From positions 1 to 25,544 of the forward strand of contig DETO01000003.1 of assembly GCA_002362135.1 (NCBI GenBank): DNA of 25,544 nt, written 5' to 3'. A program made the translations under genes and the position numbers. Shown here in pieces: positions 24,401 through 25,544 of this stretch. This DNA is from Ruminococcus sp. UBA3286. GTDB taxonomy: Bacteria > Bacillota > Clostridia > Oscillospirales > Ruminococcaceae. Below the pieces are notes generated by a model that was given only the letters and a program-made list of their open reading frames with translations, did no database searches and had not been told where the DNA came from. Positions within the stretch are counted from its first letter, which is position 1. Each line of letters starts with the position of its first letter.

Positions 24401-25196
24401 TACCGATATTTCTTATCTCAACGTCATTACAGCCTTTGAGAACTATTCCCCAGCCGTTCGCCGTTGCGTCGTTTCCGATACCCTCGATCGTCATGCCTGC
24501 GGAAGTTACGGAATCAACGTAAAGGTCGCCTTTTGGCATATTTGCCGGATCGGTAATGTTTCCGATAAGTCTTATAGAGATCGGACGTGTTTCCTTGCCC
24601 TTCTTGTATGCTGTAATGATATTCTGAACGCCTACGCAGTCAACGTCTCCCTTGCCCTCTGCATTAAGCTTGACTGTAACCTTATCCTTGTTTTCCTCGG
24701 TAACATAAACGACTACAGCGCCGTCTTTAAGAGTACCGTCAGCCTTATAAGCGCCGGGCATATGACCGTCCGCGAAAGCGTAACCGCTTCTGTCGTGAGC
24801 ATAGCATGAAGCGGTAGCCTCGGCAGCTTTTGAGGAATCTTCCTTGCCGCTTATGATAGGAACGATCTTCATTGTGTGGCTTCCTGCCTTGAGACCGACA
24901 GCGTCGGCTCTCATATAGCCGCTGTACTGTCTGATAAGCATCGAGTCGATCTGAACTCCGTCAACGTAAACATTGTAGCCTGTTGCGCCTGAAACAGAAC
25001 CCCATGTTGCGTACATTCCCTCGGCGCAGCCTATGCATGACATAACCTTTACGCTTGCCTCAGCCGCAAAAGTTGTCGCCATATTTCCTGCGAAAGGAGC
25101 GGCTGCGCTCAGCATAGTTCCCGTTACAGCCGTAACGCTCATTACAGCAGAAGCTGCGATTGCCATAATTTTCTTCTTCATCATTGAATTTCTCAT
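21465..25196 (-). CDS. Cellulosomal dual pectate lyase: signal peptide, PL1, PL9, CBM77-like, dockerin
   Basis: 1243 residues. The start is at 25196, where GGAGGG lies seven bases upstream; the ATG at 25211 is in frame but begins inside that site's region. A signal peptide ends near 45 (TTFAAEA), followed by an Ig/FN3-like stretch. The PL1 pectate lyase covers about 165-430, with catalytic RHPRVR at 359-364. A Thr/Pro linker leads to PL9 (about 589-960); Ca ligands DDGWD (786-790) and the base Lys in GFKLGG (K831) are intact. A second linker precedes a CBM77-like pectin-binding module (about 1037-1153). The C-terminus is a two-repeat dockerin (DANCDGKVEIAD, DVSGNGDGVTAQD) that docks to a cohesin. 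Together they cleave polygalacturonate by beta-elimination. The combination is known from R. flavefaciens. A structured leader precedes it. Confidence 0.95.
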   Translation of the reverse strand: MRNSMMKKKIMAIAASAVMSVTAVTGTMLSAAAPFAGNMATTFAAEASVKVMSCIGCAEGMYATWGSVSGATGYNVYVDGVQIDSMLIRQYSGYMRADAVGLKAGSHTMKIVPIISGKEDSSKAAEATASCYAHDRSGYAFADGHMPGAYKADGTLKDGAVVVYVTEENKDKVTVKLNAEGKGDVDCVGVQNIITAYKKGKETRPISIRLIGNITDPANMPKGDLYVDSVTSAGMTIEGIGNDATANGWGIVLKGCNDVEIRNIGTMNCNSSEGDNIGLQQNDSYCWVHNCDYFYGDAGSDADQVKGDGALDTKKSHHITHSYNHFYDNGKCNLQGANASDTSNYITYHHNWYDHSDSRHPRVRVATVHVYNNYYDGNAKYGIGSTTDSDIFAENNYFRNCKAPMMISGQGTDAAGEGTFSGEVGGMIKAFGNIIEGGTFVPYSQNNTQFDAYDAKSRDEKVPSSVKAASGGATYNNFDTESGFYSYNLNEAADVPTVVTSKAGRVDGGDFKWQFNNETDDASYAVNDALKAALVAYDDKITAIGSGFKEDSSNPPTTDTPVQTTQSAQSTAAPITNPPVVTTAVPVTGANVIYASPNGGGDGKTMQAPTDVLSAIKAVPAGGTIYLLDGTYKFSEMILIDSNNNGSAGKYKTISAYPGAKVVWDFSGQGAADGSKRGVTLDGDYWHFYGFEITKAADNGMLLSGNNNLIEMMVFNDNQDTGLQISRYNTSAATIADWPSYNTILNCTSKNNCDNASMENADGFAAKLTCGEGNVFDGCMAYNNSDDGWDLFAKTETGPIGVVTIKNSIAFRNGFTEFGEGYGDCDGNGFKLGGSGVGSGHIVENCLAFENLHCGFTDNNNPKLASLTDCTAANNNGEGTGKPNFSCYRCTDDGCDFDSVVSYYNNKLTDGLQLKGGVSNDKFVGTMANSLYYNSKYHVVSSKVDVTNGYKGGTDATVADSDFISVKAAAMGTDFHAAWRNADGSPNPGGLFETASSSSYKDMGYHMSNGVTPPVPPTTTQSTEAPKTTNASDQTTTASAPIVSGGYVHDFTANGKNSSFYKITGNLATNKGTVNYDGKTLTQCLKMESATNITFNAGSAGKLTLVFAEAAATVKVDGTKYTASNGVVTVDVAAGSHTIAKADTANLFYMVYAGGSAPDTTTTTTPAPSKTVYGDANCDGKVEIADATLILQFLTNKDEYKLTEQGMKNADVSGNGDGVTAQDALVIQQVDAGIYKIEELPIK

Positions 25197-25199
25197 TTT

Positions 25200-25326
25200 C
25201 TTTCCCTCCATGAGATTCAGACGCTGCTGCGCGTCATTTTCTGCCTTGCCTATCGGCAGATTATTAATATAATGATATAATGGATAAACCCCTTTGCCTA
25301 TCCGTTCCGTGGTCTTTCCGACCTTG
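25200..25326 (-). promoter_or_regulatory. Structured 5' leader of the pectinase gene, candidate RNA regulator
   Basis: From the predicted start near 25327 the leader can fold into four consecutive hairpins: GGTC-GGAAA-GACC, GGATA...TATCC, TCTGCC-GATAGGCAA-GGCAGA and GACGC-GCAGCA-GCGTC. The motif GATAGGCAA occurs twice (minus-strand copies near 25294-25302 and 25246-25254). It fits no riboswitch class I can confirm. GGAGGG follows the fourth hairpin. Confidence 0.5.
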
Positions 25327-25333
25327 TGATTAT

Positions 25334-25362
25334 ATTATAAACAATTTTCCAATACTTTTCAA
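25334..25362 (-). promoter_or_regulatory. Sigma-A promoter of the pectinase gene
   Basis: On the minus strand, TTGAAA (25357-25362) and TATAAT (25334-25339) are 17 bp apart. The leader to the ATG at 25196 is about 130 nt. Confidence 0.8.
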
Positions 25363-25470
25363 TGATATATAATACTGATTAACTGACAAATTGCGCTATA
25401 ATGTTTTAGCTTCAAGTGCAATCGGTCATTTGCAATGCCGAAAAAAAGTTGATTTCTAATAAATCTTCTA

Positions 25471-25499
25471 TTGAAATTTTATTTCCGGTGTGGTATAAT
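25471..25499 (+). promoter_or_regulatory. Divergent sigma-A promoter reading out of the window
   Basis: TTGAAA (25471-25476) and TATAAT (25494-25499), 17-bp spacer, TGG extended -10. Its gene lies beyond 25544. Confidence 0.75.
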
Positions 25500-25521
25500 A
25501 AATCTGTTACAAAAAATTTCA

Positions 25522-25539
25522 GAACCTGTCCACATAGAA
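25522..25539 (+). repeat. 18-bp repeat, copy 2
   Basis: GAACCTGTCCACATAGAA, one mismatch from the copy at 526-543, located about 16-33 bases into the transcript of the outgoing promoter. Here the palindrome seen in copy 1 is broken. Confidence 0.5.
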
Positions 25540-25544
25540 ATTAT

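Larger units (their letters stand above)
25197..25544. other. Intergenic region at the right end
   Basis: It contains the pectinase leader and promoter, then a divergent promoter at 25471-25499 and repeat copy 2 at 25522-25539. No gene is visible in the part from about 25400 to 25470. Confidence 0.6.

Noticed and set aside
25200..25326. c-di-GMP-I (GEMM) or c-di-AMP (ydaO) riboswitch in the pectinase leader
   Set aside because: Short stretches such as GGATAGGCAAAGGGGTTTATCC-like and CGGAAAGACC look similar, but the conserved cores and the order of helices are not met, so the leader is left unclassified.

Overview
The window looks like chromosomal DNA of a cellulosome-producing, low-to-moderate GC Ruminococcus (Bacillota), close to R. 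flavefaciens. The strongest pointer is a secreted 1243-residue pectinase (21465-25196) with PL1, PL9 and CBM77-like modules and a C-terminal dockerin, an architecture known from R. flavefaciens. Supporting signs are purine-rich Shine-Dalgarno sites, many 17-bp-spaced sigma-A promoters, a GlgC/GlgD glycogen operon, SpoIIE, and reverse rubrerythrin. No rRNA, tRNA, CRISPR array, prophage or intact transposon was seen.
Layout. 1-1765: oxygen-response edge, with a reverse rubrerythrin cut by the window edge, a small NrdD-tail-like protein, and a Crp/Fnr regulator whose leader carries a perfect 16-bp palindrome. 1957-4114: cell-envelope pair, uppP converging on a VanY-type D,D-carboxypeptidase lipoprotein across a bidirectional terminator. 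4441-10393: glycogen operon on the minus strand in transcription order glgB-glgC-glgD-glgA, closed by a strong terminator and preceded by a repeat-rich control region. 10641-12818: spoIIE, with a Spo0A-box-like site near its promoter. 13196-16368: flotillin, a TauE/SafE permease, then (minus strand, convergent overlap with the permease) a two-gene unit of an acidic one-TM protein and a small M50 site-2 protease. 16505-21309: a membrane c-di-GMP phosphodiesterase with a degenerate GGDEF domain, a TTG-started lipoprotein, and radA one base behind it. 21465-25196: the dockerin pectinase, transcribed toward radA, with a structured leader of about 130 nt. A divergent promoter leaves the right edge.
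How the parts fit. The pectinase releases pectin-derived sugars outside the cell and the glg operon stores carbon inside. The rubrerythrin and probably the Crp/Fnr regulator handle oxidative or redox stress in a strict anaerobe. uppP, the carboxypeptidase, flotillin, the M50 unit and spoIIE concern envelope and possibly sporulation. The most interesting unexplained items are the structured pectinase leader with a duplicated GATAGGCAA motif, the M50 plus small membrane protein unit, the repeat-rich region before glgB, and the lysine-rich tail of GlgB. No wholly new multi-gene system is evident; most genes belong to known families.
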